Positions 10,739 through 21,510 of a stretch of 64,000 bases of DNA are shown here, piece by piece (the first letter of the stretch is position 1; each line of letters begins with the position of its first letter). The DNA lies in assembly GCF_024586455.1 (NCBI RefSeq), contig NC_065919.1, positions 21,508,017 through 21,572,016 on the forward strand, read 5' to 3'. The stretch comes from Bactrocera neohumeralis (Eukaryota > Arthropoda > Insecta > Diptera > Tephritidae). Position numbers and translations under genes: made by a program. Below the pieces are notes generated by a model. It did no database searches. It had not been told where the DNA came from and saw only the letters and a program-made list of their open reading frames with translations.

Positions 10739-11690
10739 TTGCAATTAGAGTTGCATTACAGAGAATTTTCAGTGGAACGCGGTAGTATTAATTCCAAAAT
10801 TACTAGAAAAAAAACAAGAGAAAACGTTAAGTCGGTACACCTCAGTAGTGCGTTGCGATTTTTACAAGGGATGAAAATATCGAACAAAGAATTTGTCTCG
10901 AATTTTGTATTTCTAACTAAATTTCATGTGCGGAATCATGGCAAATGTTGGAAAAGGCTTACGTGGATTCGGGTTTAACAAAAACATAAGCCTACGAGAT
11001 CGTTGAAGACATGCCTCGTTCTGGACGACCTTCGACCTCTTCAATTGATGAAAATATTAAAAACGTCAGGAAGTTTTAGAGAGATAGCAAGAGAGCTCGA
11101 CATCTCTCACGAATCGGTTCGAATGATTTTGGTGGATATTTTTGGTATGAAATGCTTTCTTGCTCGATTCGTCCCGATAAAGCTGAATATTTTTCAAAAA
11201 GAGTACGTTAAACAGGTCTCTTTGAACATGCTTGATCGTGCGAATTCCGATCTCACATTCACGGTGAGCATTATAACTGCCCACGAGACGTGGGTTTATG
11301 AGATTGAAATGCAAACAAGTCTACAATCATCGGATGGAGGGAAAAAAATCGAGCCGAAATAAAAAAACCACGGCAAAGTCGCTCAAAAATGAGGGTGATG
11401 CTCAACGGTTTTTTCGACATTCTTGGTTACGTCCATCATGAATTTGTTCCGGAGCGACAGACGCTGAATAACGAATTCTATTAGGGTGCATTGAGGCCTT
11501 TGCGTGAGAACATCCGTCGAAAACGGCCGGAATTGTGAAAGAACAATTCATGGATTTTACACGATGATAATGCGCCATCGCATCGATCCACGATTGGGAC
11601 CAAATTAAAGCCAAAAACGCAATGAATACTAAAGGTCAACCACCATATTCACCAGATTTGGCTTAGTGTGATTTTTTCTTGTTCTCCAAA
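10739..11690 (+). mobile_element. Degenerate mariner transposase remnant (family 3)
   Basis: Broken frames on the plus strand give mariner tracts in order: an N-terminal region around 10800-10975 with a WKRLT tract, FREIARELDISHESVRMIL near 11070-11130, HETWVYEIEMQTS near 11282 (the first catalytic aspartate position reads glutamate) and a degraded DD-type tract near 11560-11670 ending in a FTRFGL scrap. Many stops and frameshifts are present. No inverted termini were identified with confidence. Confidence 0.75.
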
Positions 11691-11737
11691 CAATCTTTAC
11701 TTAGTAGAGTTTCCAACATTTTCCTTCGTATAAATGT

Positions 11738-11907
11738 TTAGGGTATAATTATTGCACAGCCGTCGAAATAACGGGAGAAATGCTTTAGTTGACCATATTA
11801 CTGCCCCTCAATGGTAGAGTGTTCAGGGTATAATTATTCCACAGTCATCGTAATAACGATGAAAACGCTTGAGTTGACCATATGACTGCCACTCAATGAT
11901 AGATGAG
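11738..11907. repeat. Two-copy tandem duplication, 85 bp period
   Basis: 'agggtataattattgcacag' at about 11740 recurs as 'agggtataattattccacag' at about 11825, and the following 'gttgaccatat.actgcc.ctcaatg' blocks also recur. The unit is about 85 bp. No function is evident. Confidence 0.75.
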
Positions 11908-12274
11908 TTAAAATCCCGGCGGAGACGAATATAAAAAAACCCTCCCAGTAGCATATCTAATAATAATCCAACATTCACCAAGTCAATTTAAAGCTTGTAA
12001 GGATGATCTACCAGTTGTAAGCGACTTTGAGCGTGGTATGAAAAATACGACTATACATGTTGCATATGCATGACCGCCAAGTAAATACTATTATTATATA
12101 TGTACATATAAGTATATATTTTTATATGAATAGAAAAGGCAGTAATGAGATTACAGTCAACCTTCGCATTCGTGTTTCAATCATTTGCATGCCCTTCGGC
12201 CTTTTAAGCGACAGCTGTTTGTATTATACGCAAAGTAAATCAAATTGCTGGCATTAAATACGCCTAATCTGCTC

Positions 12275-12349
12275 AAAGTATGCAACACAATGTTGTGATC
12301 GCTAAGCAACCGATAATGACGCGCTAATGCGCCATAAAGTATGCAACAC
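12275..12349. promoter_or_regulatory. Candidate cis-regulatory element with a 14-bp direct repeat in the Ms intron
   Basis: AAAGTATGCAACAC occurs exactly at 12275-12288 and again at 12336-12349. The first copy runs into CACAATGTTGTG, an inverted repeat. The surrounding few hundred bases are less AT-rich than the neighbouring intron. Regulatory function is only inferred from the repeated motif and intronic position. Confidence 0.3.
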
Positions 12350-14241
12350 TTTCATCATTTCACACTATACCAAGCGCAAATCACGTGCACGAGCCGGAAG
12401 CTGCGCTTAAGAGCGGCACTTTATTAAGATTATTGCAGAATTTAACTTCCAGTTTCTAACTTATTGTCATTAGCACTCGTCTTTCCTGTTGTACGCCTTT
12501 GCGGCCGTTTTGCAACACCACCTGTACTGTGTAAACAGCATATTGATAGCGTGCAGGTTTCGCAAAATGCAATCGTGATGGTAATTTTTATCCATTATCC
12601 TCTTAACCTACCGTCTTAGTGCCGTTAGAAGTTAGTGGCAGACGAACCTTCGCACTCATGTGTATTCGTAGTGCGTCGTATGTCATTTGCCAGCTGTCAA
12701 CAACACACAATACAGTTGTTTGCCGGCAAGGAAACGCGTGCTGTACTTATGTGTGCCTTGACTATGTTGATATTAGTCCTTGCGGGCCAGTGAGCGGTAG
12801 TTTTTATTTTAGAAATAAAGCATTTATGGCAAATTTAAACTCGTTAGTGACTGGGGTTTAGAGATTTTATTTTTTATTGAGAGTATAATGAAGCGAAACT
12901 TTGTTAAGTAAATGCTAAAGTTTGAGTGTCCCTTCTTTTATTTAATTACAGGCCCTTTGTTGGTATTAGTCGATTTTTGAGACACTAAGAAACATATTGT
13001 TTAAGCATTCAAAAGAAAAATATAGTAAATTAATTAGCTAGCTATTTTTTGTACTGAAAGTTAATTTATGTATTCATTATAATTTCAAATACACACTATG
13101 CTTTACAATATACATGCATATGCAATGCGAGGAAATGCTTTTGTTTCGAACCAGCAAGTATCTAATACCTCTAACCTTGTTACTGGTTTATGAAAAATTT
13201 TCTACCAACTCAGAAAAAAAGCGCATTAAATATTGTGATGCCGTGGAAAGTTTAAACTGTTTCTCTCTATAAAACTTCGCTTGAGTTTAGAAGTAGTAGG
13301 AAGTAGTAATGAAACTCAACGGGCGATGAAGTGTACTTTAACGACAGCCATTAGCGAGTTATTACATCAGCTAAAGCCTTACTTAGTACTACTATTAGCG
13401 CTACACTCTTTATTGTCAATGAAGAATAAGATCAGTGGTTACTACAAAATGGTGCGGAGTTGGTTCCATACTCCAAAAAAACATGTTTTAGGTGCCCAAC
13501 TAGCTTACACTTCCCTACCGGGTGTCTACTGAAAGCGTGTATGCGACTGGCACTGTTTGTTGAAGCTCCAAACTGTCTCGAAAAAAGTCTAAGTCTAAGC
13601 ATATTTATCAGCCTACAATTTGTAGCTTTGAGTGTAAGTCCTTCTAAGCTGCACTATGTACATAAGAGTATGTGCAAATATACATATGCATGTCGTTGCG
13701 CACGTTCTCGCTAGTTGCTAGTTGCATTATCTATATTTTCGTTCGGCATTCACCTGCATAGGTGTGGTAGATGCATATACGGTCGCATAGGTGTGTAAGC
13801 ATTGTAACAGCGCCAGCCTTGATTTGATGGATCATTTGCACTTGCCTGTGTTGGCATTTGCTCTATTGACAGTTAATCCAATGCAAGCATGAACAGACCG
13901 GCATATTACCCTGTAGGATTTTTATGACGTGAAGGAATAAGTCCTCTTTACTAAAATAAAATTTTATAGGAGCGATCATAACTCATGAATGTATTCAAAA
14001 GAGAGTTGTTACGTCATCTTATGATAGAAATTTAGTATTTAAAATAAATCCAATTAAATTATGCACAATATTTGATGCGCATTGTCATATCATTTATCTT
14101 TGGTATACTAATATTATAAAAAGCAACGATTTGACTCTTTTTTTGTTTGTATTGAATAGGCTCCGAAACCACTTGTTGGATTTGAAAATTTCTTTCAACG
14201 TGGGTTAGCTACGTTATCTCCGTTGAACATAGGCTATGTTA

Positions 14242-15156
14242 CTACTATGAGCAAAAAATAGTAAGATCTTGTTCATAATTTTAATTTATTCTTCAAAATA
14301 TATGTATATTGTCTCTCTCAAAGTAATCCCCTTTGGTCACAAAATAATTCGTTTTCCAATCCTCGAAACAGTTAAAGTAAATTTCCGGAATAACCTTCAA
14401 TGCGGAAGGCAGTTGATTGAGATTGTTGAATAGACAGAAGTTACACGGAGCTCAATTTGGCGAATTCGATGTTGCGGTACGATATTGGGTCAAATTTGGC
14501 GAAAAACTCACGATTATTCAATGCAGTATGCGACGGTGCATGATCCTGGTGCAAAAACCAAGAGTTGTTGGTCCATAATTCCGTCTTCTTTTTACGAAAA
14601 GCTTCGCGCAAACGACGCATGACACTCAACTAGTATTTCTTGTTGACAGTTTGGCCGACCGAAAGAAATTTGGAGCGCACACTTCGATAATCGAAGATAA
14701 TTGTCAACAGAAATTTGATTTTTGACCTGCTTTGACGTGGTGTTTTCGGTTTCGGCTCACCTTTGTGACGATATTCTGCCGTTTTATCGTCTGTTTCCGG
14801 GTCGTAAACATTGATCCAAGACTCATCGCCAGTAATAACACGTTGTACGACATCCTGGCAGTCGGAAAGCATTGTTTCACATACGTTAACGCGAAAAAAT
14901 GAGTGATTTTGAAACCAAAAGTGCTTTTACTTTTCTTAGGCCCGAATGATCTTTCAAAATAGATTTCACTGATCCTTCCGATATTCCAACGACGCCAGTA
15001 CGATCTCTGACTGTTAACCGTCGATTCTCGAGCACCAATTCCTTTAGGCAAAGATGTCACTGACATTCATACCAAACTTAGAAAAAAATATTTCGACGAA
15101 TGGGTTTTCTCGCGAATTTTAAATTAAAAATCCTTACTATTTTTTGACCACAATAG
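14242..15156 (-). mobile_element. Mariner element with deletions (family 4, rosa-like termini)
   Basis: The left end is 'ctactatgagcaaaaaatag'. The right end, read inward, is 'ctattgtggtcaaaaaatag', a diverged match, and a TA precedes the left end only. Minus-strand transposase tracts include VTGDESWINVYDPETDDK near 14780-14840 (first catalytic D region), LHQDHAPSHTALNNREFFAKF near 14500-14560 (second D region), and N-terminal scraps near 14950-15060. Frames are broken and the end after the second D region is rearranged. The same termini bound the copy at 43518-44299. Confidence 0.88.
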
Positions 15157-17132
15157 TGTGGTCGATTTTTGAAAATCTTTTATATTAATTTTATATATTT
15201 ATATTAATTTTAAGTTAGAATTATTAAGAATCCCGAGTGGCAGTTGATTGCCTTCAAAATAGCAAATGACAACATGTCACTTGTAACCTTTGAATAAAAT
15301 ACCGTTATATGCTTCACAACTATATTTATCTTAAAGGGTTTGCATAGCATAGCAAATTGGCACACATAACCTCCTTCGTTACTATAGATTGTGCATCTTA
15401 AGTTAATATTCTTACCTATTCAAGAAATATAGTGACGTAAGAGATTTTTTTTGTCACCATAGTGAGTGAAAAAATCTGGAACTATGAAGTGTGAGGGCCA
15501 AAAGTTAATTAAAATTGAAATTAGTAAATTGTTATATATAAACTACTGTCTGATTCCTTCGTTTTCTGAAAATCGAACGTAATGTGATGAGCAGCATTTG
15601 AACCGTAGAATCTCTTGGTTTTTGTATTAAAAAAAAAAAAAACAGGTTCATTGTATATCATTATAAATATATTTTGCCTAGCAGAAGTCTTTATAGAAAT
15701 ATTACAACGTGCTGTATATTATATTAAATCTTAAAATAGTTCATTATTGCATGGGACTTTTGCCACTCAGCCTTTTGTGGATATACTATATAAACTGATT
15801 AACACATTTATATTAGGCGTCTTCGATTCACTTCTTCTCTGCTCGTTACGTGTGAGCTCTGCATGCTCAAACAACTAACTAATAACAACAATAGTTGTGG
15901 AGTCAAATTTAATAGAAGTGAAACGTGTAGAATTAAGCTCGCTCGCTCTTCCATCGCTGTTTGATTATGTCAGCCTACGTATGGGCATAATTCAAACATT
16001 GCTTGTTCTATTCGCTTATTTCCAAGGTATGGCGTATCGGAGACAACTATTAACATTTCTGCATATTAGCCTCATGCAATTAATAGTCGAGTCTTTATGG
16101 AGATTAGATGATTTATTTATGGCATATAATCAAAGCTGCATTTGCAACCGACCCAGCGATGAATAGTGCTAATATATTCACATATTTAGTAGAAAATGAG
16201 CAACAAATTAATGTAAATGCTATTTGATTGAAATGAAGAAAAAATTTAAAGAATTTAAATTGCACATACTTTCAAATATAGAAAAAAAATGCAATTTTTT
16301 TGCATAACTTTCTGAGAAGTGTGCTTACATACATTCATGTATGTAATATTATTATTATCTTTTCATTTTAATTGCAAACTAAAACGAAGGGAAATATTTC
16401 TGCAAGTTCAAATTCTAGTGTAATTTATTCCCAACAGGAAAACAAAGATAAATCGAAGGTTAGATACAACAGCAAAGAAAGCTGTAACTTCCCCCTCATT
16501 TTGCATTGAGGAAGCAAGAAAAATAATATCCTTGTTGCACCAAGAAAAGGAAACTTTAAGTATATTTATTGTGGTAGAATTGACAGAACTAGCACAAAGT
16601 ATGCAAATAATACCGCAAAACAGACAAAGGAAAAGTTTACTTAAATAGAAAGGAACGAAGGGGTGATGTTCATATTACATTACTGTTATTTTTGTTGATT
16701 TATGATTTGTTTATACATACACATTTGCTGATAGTTTTCTCAGCATTTCTAACTGGAGGCAAAAACCATGACCTAACATTTTCTATTAATAACGGTCACA
16801 TCGTTTCTACGAATACAATGGATTAAGTGGCTTTATACACTTAATTTAATGTTTTTAAGGAGCACCAAAACAAAGGTCATAAATAGAAGGAGTTCAGGTG
16901 TAAGGCAGGAGCGTTAACTGTAGTAAAACAGCTGCTTATGAGTTAGAGAGAGAGAAAAGGAGCGGGCATGTTATTTACCTTTGTGGAGGCTTAGATTTTT
17001 TATGTCAGTTTTGTCTTTTTTTTTTCGATGAACTATAAGCATAAATTAGAAAGACTAGGTCTAACATACATCATGAGTTCAGAGTATTTTTTAAGGCTCA
17101 ATTGATTCTTTTCTTAACGGTAATACCTACCG
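15157..17132. other. Ms intron, no recognisable feature
   Basis: This is AT-rich DNA. Two TATAWAAR-like strings (near 15535 and 15788) precede CT-rich stretches, but no exon or long frame follows them convincingly. The ~90-codon frame near 15897-16166 has no recognisable domain and is probably chance. Confidence 0.4.
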
Positions 17133-17458
17133 CATTCACCATGCGCCAAGTCTTGGCAAAGACCCGTGAAAAGAGAATCGAGGTACACCACCTCTTCGTC
17201 GATTCGTCTTCGATCGTGCTGCTTTTGATAGCACGAAAAGGAGCTGCCTCTATGCCGCGATGTCTGAATTTGGTATCTCCGCAAAACTAACATGGACCTC
17301 AACAACCGCGCCGTTAGTTCTACTTTATCCAGATTGGATAAGGAAGCGAAACAAATGGGTCTGGTAGTGAACGAAGGCAAGACAAAATATCTCCTGTCAT
17401 CAAACAAACAGTCGTCGCACTCGCGACTAGGCTCCCACGTCTGTGTTGACAGTCATAA
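17133..17458 (+). mobile_element. Internal fragment of RTE-type retrotransposon, both ends missing
   Basis: The fragment matches the element at 1-2580 from about 1414 to 1958, with a ~235 bp internal deletion at 17290, where a sequence ending '..gcaaaactaa' joins '..caaccgcgccgttagttc'. Neither the 3' tail nor a 5' end is present, so it was cut after insertion or moved by recombination. It abuts the mariner scrap at 17459. Confidence 0.85.
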
Positions 17459-17710
17459 TTCGCGGCTTCAGTTCTTGCCTCAATTTGAACTTGTAAGGAT
17501 GTAGGCCAAGACCTTTTCGCAAAATTCGCCACAACGATGTCACAGAGATGCCCAACGATTGAGAAGGTGTGAGAGACTCATTTCGGTCTTCCGCACTTCT
17601 TTGTCTCACTGGCATGGAATCTTTTTGTGCTGTGCCTTTGAATTCAAACTCTTCCACTAGACGCTCAATTGTTGATCTGACAGGACGATTTAAAATTGAG
17701 GCCACTGACT
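17459..17710 (-). mobile_element. N-terminal mariner transposase fragment (family 5)
   Basis: A minus-strand frame from 17705 contains NRPVRSTIERLVEEFEFKGT and later LGISVTSLWRILRKGLGLHP, both typical of the N-terminal DNA-binding half of a mariner transposase. The frame then runs without a stop into the adjoining RTE fragment. The catalytic domain is absent. The same family probably includes the copy split around 46.5-49.0 kb. Confidence 0.75.
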
Positions 17711-17904
17711 CCGAATTTCGGTAGTAAATTTTAATAGTTGAAAAACCCGTTACATAAAATATTATTCGCTCTTGCGAAAAAACTTTTTATATAACAAAAA
17801 ATTAACAGTATATTAAAAAAAAAAATATTTAGAACTATCACACAAAAGATAGTGCTAGGTAGCCATTACTCAAAAAAAGACATCTTTTTTTATATGCTTT
17901 CAGC

Positions 17905-18265
17905 ATGTCAAGCCAAATGTTCGTAATCGTTTGCTTCGCCACCCTTTTGATCGCCGCTGCGCAATCCAGCAACGCTATGGCTGTGCCACCATTCTGCCAA
18001 TCGGGCATGGTGGAGGATATGCCACCACACATCCAAAAAGTCTGCTCGGCACTCAACAATTCGGAACAATTGGCTACAGCGTTGAAATCGTACTTGAATA
18101 GCGAGGCGGCAGGTAAAATATTTAATTTTGAGATTTTTGAAAATTTCATAATGAACTCATGCGCTAAATGAATGCTCTCTCACATTAGCTCTGCTTACCG
18201 ATCAGGCGCCCTTGAAGCGTTCCGATGTTGATCACGTTTTCTTGCGTTTCGGCAAAAGGCGTTAA
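17905..18265 (+). CDS. Ms: Myosuppressin prepropeptide (FLRFamide-type neuropeptide)
   Basis: Two coding exons, 17905-18112 and 18189-18265, join in phase (GCGGCAG/gtaaaa ... ttag/CTCTGC) to give 94 residues. A signal peptide is evident at residues 1 to about 24 (hydrophobic MFVIVCFATLLIAAA). The middle has the family tract PPFCQSGMVEDMPPHIQKVC. A KR site at 79-80 precedes SDVDHVFLRF (81-90), then Gly91 for amidation and KRR, the last residues. Myosuppressins are secreted by neurons and endocrine cells, act through G-protein-coupled receptors, and inhibit visceral and heart muscle. In Drosophila the mature peptide begins with Thr; here the codon is TCC (Ser). Without splicing the frame would read on for about 19 unrelated residues, so the splice is needed. 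A probable poly(A) signal lies at 18469. The start codon is one base after the acceptor at 17903. Confidence 0.97.
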
Positions 18266-18490
18266 ATTTCCAGCGCCGATAATGTTGCCACCGCCACCAA
18301 TACATATTAACCAACAGTTGACCGTTGATGGACGCCATGATTTGCAACACAAACACACACACTCAAGCACGACCGCCATGTGAATAACCAACAATAACAA
18401 ACGACCAATTATTGCAAATGAAAATTAAAAAAATTCGCTTTAATTTAATCAAAATTATTTAACCATAAAATAAATTAAAACTTATAGCAG
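18266..18490 (+). other. Ms: Predicted 3' UTR of myosuppressin
   Basis: The sequence after the stop contains AATAAA at 18469-18474, the first canonical poly(A) signal downstream. Further AATAAA-like signals follow in AT-rich DNA up to about 18560, so the exact end is uncertain. Confidence 0.5.
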
Positions 18491-19252
18491 AATTTTATGG
18501 CAAAATAAAAAATGCAAGCACTAAATTTGCAAACAAAAATATTTTTAAATAAAAAAAATTATGAAATTTATTAAATTAATTATTAGACTAAACAAATATT
18601 TTGTATGTATGCATAATACAAATTCTTAAGTTGATCTCTTTATAATGAATTACAATTTTCTGTACTTGTGCATCTGGAATATATGCTTATATATAACATA
18701 CGCGTATACACATCAGAAATGTTGGGAGCTTGTAAAAATCGAAAAAAAAAAAATAATTATAAAACAATTTTTAAAACTAATTGTTGTTTTTATTGTTTAT
18801 TGTGTTAGGCAAAATGAAAACACAAATAAAGCAACGCATATTGGAAAACAGAATTAAAAAGAAAAATAAATTAAAAATATATTTGCTAAAAATATATAAT
18901 ATAGCACGAGGGAGCGGAGACCGCAGATATTTATGAATAAGCAAAAACATATATACACATATGTATATACATATATCAACGTTTGTACTCACTAATAAAA
19001 GGCATCATTGAACCCAAAAAATTTTACATTTAACATTTTTGGCGCATATAATAAATATGTATGTAGTTATAAGTTATCGGAAATAATAATGCAGACCCGC
19101 AGATAAAGATGTATTTTGCAACAACTAAATATAAACATATGTATATAAATGTAATAAAGTTATTATTTTCAATAAAGTGAATTGTTTCCTCTCAAATATT
19201 ACAAACAAAAAAAGTTTTTTTTTATTTTGGTAGAGTCACTAGATAATCGATA
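18491..19252. other. AT-rich intergenic DNA, no recognised gene
   Basis: Poly(A)/poly(T) runs and TATA-like strings (near 18890 and 18950-18975) are abundant. Short frames of 70 codons are low-complexity chance frames. Confidence 0.4.
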
Positions 19253-20780
19253 GAAACTCACAGGCCGACAGTATATCTGACAAACCAAATCCAAAAAAAT
19301 CGTTCTTCTTCCTTTCTATTGGCATAGGCACCGCTTAAGCGGTTATAGCCGAGTTTACAACAGCGCGCCAGTCGTTCCAAGCGAAGTCTGGTCCTTTTCC
19401 ACCTGGTCCTTCCAACTGAGTGGAGGTCTTCCTCTTTCTCTGCTTCCCCCGGCGGGTACGGCGTCGAATACTTTCAGAGCTGGAGTGTTTTCGTCCATTC
19501 GGACAACATGACCTAGCCCGCATAGCCGATGTCTTTTAATTCGCTGAACTATGTCAATGTCGTCGTATATCTCATACAGCTCATCGTTCCATCGAATGCG
19601 ATAGTCGCCGTGGCCAATGCGCGAAGGACCATACATCTTCCGCAGAACTTTTCTTTCGAAATCTCGTAACGTCAACTCATCAGATGTTGCCATCGTCCTC
19701 TGCACCCTATAACAGGACGGGAATAATCAGTGACTTATAGAGTTTGGTCTTAGCTCGTCGAGAGAGGACTTACTTTTCAATTGGCTATTCAGTCCGAAGT
19801 AGCACCTGTTGGCAAGAGTTATTCTGAGTTGGATTTCGAGGCTGACATTGTTGTTCCTGTTAATACTGGTTCAAAGATAGACGAAATTATCTACGACTTC
19901 GATGTTATGTCTGTCAACACTGACGTGGGAGCCAAGTCGGGAGTGCGACAACTATTTGTTTGATAAAAGGACATATTTCGTCTTGCCCTCGTTCACCACC
20001 AGACCCATCTTCTGGGTGTCCTTATCCAGTCTGGAGACTGACGCGGTTGTTGAGGTCAATGAAATCAATATCACCCGCGTACGACAGCAGCTGTACACTC
20101 TTATAGAAGATGGTACCTTCTCTATTTAGTTCTGCAGCTCGAATTATTTTCTTCAAGAGTGGAAGAAGTCACACGATAGGGTTTCATCTTGTCTGAAACC
20201 TTATTTGGTATCGTGTGGCTCCGGAAGATCCTTCCCGATCTGACGGAGCTTTTGTTATTGCTTAATGTCAGTTTACATTGCCGTATTAGTTTTTCGGGGA
20301 TACCAAATTCAGACATCGCGGCATAAAGGCAGCTCCTTTTCGTGCTTTAAAGCAGCTTTGAAATCGACGAAGAGGTAGTGGTCTTTCACTGGTCTTTTCC
20401 AAGATTTGGCACATTGTGAATATCTGGTCAGTTTTTGATTTTCCAGACCTTAAGCCACACTGATAAGGTCCAATCAGTTTGTTGACGGTGGGCTTTAATC
20501 TTTCACACAGTATGCTTGCTAGAACCTTATATGCATTGTTGAGGAGGTTTATCGCACGGTAGCAGGCGCAAATTGTGGGGTCTCCATTTTTGTGGATTGG
20601 GTTGAGCACACTTAAATTCCAATTGTCGGGCAGGCTTTCATTCTACCATATTCCACTCCTTATCAGTTTTTCGCCGCCATGTTTGAAAAGCTCGGCGGCC
20701 AATTCCTCGGCTCAGGCTGCTCTGTTGTTCTTCAAACAAATGTTCAATGGAAACTCACAGGCCGACAGCATATCTGACAA
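19253..20780 (-). mobile_element. Degenerate RTE-type retrotransposon copy with a 31-bp target-site duplication
   Basis: The insert at 19284-20749 is flanked by direct repeats at 19253-19283 and 20750-20780, which differ at one base of 31 (shared start 'gaaactcacaggccgacag'). On the minus strand it encodes broken pieces of the same reverse transcriptase as at 1-2580, including RFQSCFK- and NDELYEIYDDIDIVQRIKR-type tracts. The 5' part, including the endonuclease, is missing, as expected of 5' truncation. Many stops and indels show it is an older copy than the other three. Confidence 0.85.
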
Positions 20781-21510
20781 CGAAAAACTTCCCATTCGTA
20801 CGCACGCAGTACTATCTAACTCATAACATCGAGACAAATGCATAGATTATAACGAAAAGCAAGACTGAGAGTTTCTGCCAAAATGCTTGAAAAACAATGC
20901 AGTTTATATGTAGGTTATGCCATTTAGGCGTAATGTACTGTCTACTTTGTTGTTGTAGTATTAAAATAAGGAAAAAATGTTATTTTCGCTCATCGAAGCT
21001 AGAATACGCTTCAGAAATAAGAAAGTTTCCATACAAGAACTTGATTTTGATCAGTCAGTTCGTATGCTACCTATATGGTATAGTGATCTGATCTAAAAAT
21101 AAAAAATCGAAAGTTGTAACACTGGCTGGGATAATGTTCTAGGCCAAATTTCGTGAAGATATCTCGTCATACTTATAAAAAAGTTTTTGGTTATGATCAC
21201 TAAATCTTTACCTATAATTAATGAAATTACGTATAATTAAACACTTCGAATATAAGATTTTTTTTTTAATTCAGCTAAATACGAAAAATTTAATATTAAC
21301 AAGATCGACATTAATTATACAGCTAGACATGAATAATATACGGATAACAATACTATTACAATACATACATAATATATCTAAAAAAAAACTTTATTTACGG
21401 TTATTTAAAATATTGTCATACGTTTTTAGGATTAACACTAGTAAATATGAAATATTTGACTACTTATTCATGTGGTAAGATGTGGTAAGTAGATATTAAG
21501 AATAATAGTT
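20781..21510. other. Intergenic DNA holding family A repeat copy 3
   Basis: About 20980-21190 is a minus-oriented copy of dispersed repeat A: 'catacaagaacttgattttg' near 21031 and 'cgtgaagatatctcgtcat' near 21150 are the reverse complements of the blocks seen at 52400-52460. The rest is AT-rich and would include the 3' UTR of Golgin-84. Confidence 0.55.

Larger units (their letters stand above)
6904..17903 (+). other. Ms: Predicted intron 1 of myosuppressin (~11 kb)
   Basis: The intron is bounded by a GT donor at 6904 and an AG acceptor at 17902-17903. It holds a family A repeat, a tandem array, three separate mariner copies and a mixed RTE/mariner scar. The remaining stretches (6904-7770, 9973-10740, 11910-14240, 15160-17130) are AT-rich and show no gene I can support. 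This boundary depends on the exon 1 call. Confidence 0.5.

Noticed and set aside
15780..15960. A possible solo LTR with TATA box and CT-rich start
   Set aside because: No matching second LTR, no TG..CA ends and no target duplication could be found.
15897..16166. An 89-codon plus-strand frame in the Ms intron
   Set aside because: No start context, no domain, AT-rich surroundings and no splice logic connecting it to a gene.
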